Shown here: one piece after another, positions 5,158 through 6,267 of the stretch
How the letters are laid out: the number at the start of each line of letters is the position of its first letter
How positions within the stretch are numbered: the stretch's first letter is position 1
Origin: Bacillota bacterium
GTDB lineage: Bacteria > Bacillota > Desulfotomaculia > Desulfotomaculales > Desulfotomaculaceae
Direction of reading: 5' to 3'
DNA length: 6,267 bases
Assembly: GCA_023481335.1 (NCBI GenBank)
Contig: JAMCWI010000151.1
Span: 1-6,267, forward strand
Notes under the pieces: model-generated
Databases searched by the model: none
Told to the model about the DNA's origin: nothing
What the model saw: the letters and a program-made list of their open reading frames with translations, nothing else
Made by a program: the position numbers and the translations under genes

Positions 5158-6267
5158 CTACATTTTTTCGGGGGCTGTCAGGCCGAGAAGCCCCAGCCCA
5201 TTCCTTAGCACCACCCTGGCGGCGTCCACAAGAACCAGCCGGGCGGCGGTCAATCCGGGATTGTCGGAGATAACCCGGTGGGAGTTATAAAAACTGTGCA
5301 GCAGGCCGGCAACCTCGTGTATGTAGCGGGCCATGCGGTGCGGGGCCAGGTCCCTGGCCGAGGCCTCCACCTCTTCCGGAAAATCCACCAGCCTGCGGAC
5401 AAGAAGTATTTCCGGCTCCTCCACCAAAAGTGACAGGTCAACATTTTCCGGGTCGGGACGCTTACCCTGCTGTTCCTCCAGCTGCCTGAAAATACTGCAG
5501 ATGCGGGCGTGGGCGTACTGAATATAAAAGACCGGGTTTTCATTTGTCCTGGCCCTGGCCAGGTCGAGGTCGAATTCAAGGTGGCTGTCCGGGCTGCGCA
5601 TAACAAAAAAGTATCTGGCCGCGTCCCTGCCGACATCCTCCATAAGCTCCTCAAGGGTCACAAACTGCCCCGTGCGCTTGCTCATGCGCACAATTTCCCC
5701 GTTTTTGTACAGCCTCACCAGCTGCATTATGACAATCTGCAGGGCTTCGGGGTCATAGCCCAGCGCCACCACCGATCCCTTCATCCTGGGCACATGGCCG
5801 TGGTGGTCGGCCCCCCAGATGTTTATTACCCGGTCGAATCCCCTCTCAAACTTGTTCATGTGGTAAGCAATGTCGGCAGCGAAGTAAGTGGGCAGCCCGT
5901 TGCTGCGCACCAGCACCTCGTCCTTTTCCACCCCGAAGTCCGAAGCCCTGAACCACACGGCCTCCTCCTGCTCGTAAAGGTGTCCCCTGCTGCGGAGGCG
6001 GTCAATGGCCTCCCGCACCGCGCCGGAGTCGTGCAGCCACTGCTCGGAAAACCAGACGTCGTACACTACCCCGAACTCCCCGAGGGTTTTTTTAATGGCA
6101 TCCAGCTTTTCCACCAGCGCGTACTTCACCATGACACGGCGCCGCTCTTCCGGGGAAACGTCAAGGTACCTGTCCCCGTATTTGGACACGAAGCCCTTCA
6201 TGGTATCAATTATGTCCTCCCCGTGGTACCCTTCCTCGGGCACCTCGGCCTGCCTGCCCAGAATCTG
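5158..6267 (-). CDS. argS: arginyl-tRNA synthetase, C-terminal two thirds (start lies outside the window)
   Basis: This class I aminoacyl-tRNA synthetase charges tRNA-Arg with arginine using ATP. The frame is open to the window edge, so 369 C-terminal residues are seen out of about 555-570 usual for the family; the GTG at 6243 is an internal valine codon. Numbering from the edge, GADHHGHVPRMKG (about 152-164) belongs to the catalytic core. MSKRTG (195-200) is the KMSKS-loop equivalent, with arginine at the last position. The DALR-type anticodon-binding domain covers about 245-369, with NPVFYIQYAHARICSI at its start and GLLGLTAPEKM at the end. The HIGH motif and the N-terminal tRNA-binding domain lie outside. 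It is the first gene of a same-strand group with the XapX gene and pyrG. A palindromic element begins directly after its stop. Confidence 0.97.
   Translation of the reverse strand, partial: QILGRQAEVPEEGYHGEDIIDTMKGFVSKYGDRYLDVSPEERRRVMVKYALVEKLDAIKKTLGEFGVVYDVWFSEQWLHDSGAVREAIDRLRSRGHLYEQEEAVWFRASDFGVEKDEVLVRSNGLPTYFAADIAYHMNKFERGFDRVINIWGADHHGHVPRMKGSVVALGYDPEALQIVIMQLVRLYKNGEIVRMSKRTGQFVTLEELMEDVGRDAARYFFVMRSPDSHLEFDLDLARARTNENPVFYIQYAHARICSIFRQLEEQQGKRPDPENVDLSLLVEEPEILLVRRLVDFPEEVEASARDLAPHRMARYIHEVAGLLHSFYNSHRVISDNPGLTAARLVLVDAARVVLRNGLGLLGLTAPEKM

Noticed and set aside
5250..5654. Minus-strand 134-codon frame inside argS
   Set aside because: It is a shifted-frame shadow of the well-supported argS coding sequence, with arginine- and tryptophan-rich nonsense composition.

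Overview
The window looks like chromosomal DNA of a Gram-positive anaerobe, most likely a Peptococcaceae-type Firmicute (Pelotomaculum/Desulfotomaculum-like). That placement is inference: it rests on the flavour of the ArgS and PyrG proteins, strong AGGAGG-type ribosome sites and the argS - XapX - pyrG order. The housekeeping genes are GC-rich, while the spacers and one large ORF are clearly AT-richer.

Layout from left to right. Positions 1-282 hold an 8-bp tandem repeat, a bidirectional hairpin terminator, a 34-codon minus-strand remnant of a stalk (copper amine oxidase N-like) domain, and a sigma-A-type promoter. A GNAT acetyltransferase gene (283-696, plus strand) follows. Its stop codon lies inside a 7-bp repeat array, and 697-941 is filled with more short-period repeats. 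Positions 942-2483 (minus) encode a 513-residue protein of unknown function with a C-terminal winged-helix-like region. I recall relatives as a multi-copy family of uncharacterised bacterial proteins. Its promoter and ribosome site sit inside a nested palindrome with a 13-bp tandem duplication. Short CTCTGTG repeats flank it on both sides.

The right half is a minus-strand housekeeping cluster: argS (5158 to beyond the window edge), a 55-residue XapX-family membrane protein (4687-4854) and pyrG, CTP synthase (2840-4456). pyrG has its own TTGACA promoter and ends in a rho-independent terminator. Between argS and the XapX gene lies a 191-bp imperfect palindrome with TA at both ends, resembling a MITE or REP-type unit. 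Two oppositely oriented 7-bp arrays lie between the XapX gene and pyrG; one contains the XapX-gene stop codon and the other runs into the pyrG -35 box.

The most unusual aspects are the uncharacterised 513-residue protein with its palindromic control region, and the occurrence in one 6-kb window of at least five arrays with an exact 7-bp period but different unit sequences, several touching stop codons or promoters. No CRISPR array, tRNA, rRNA or recognised insertion-sequence transposase was seen.
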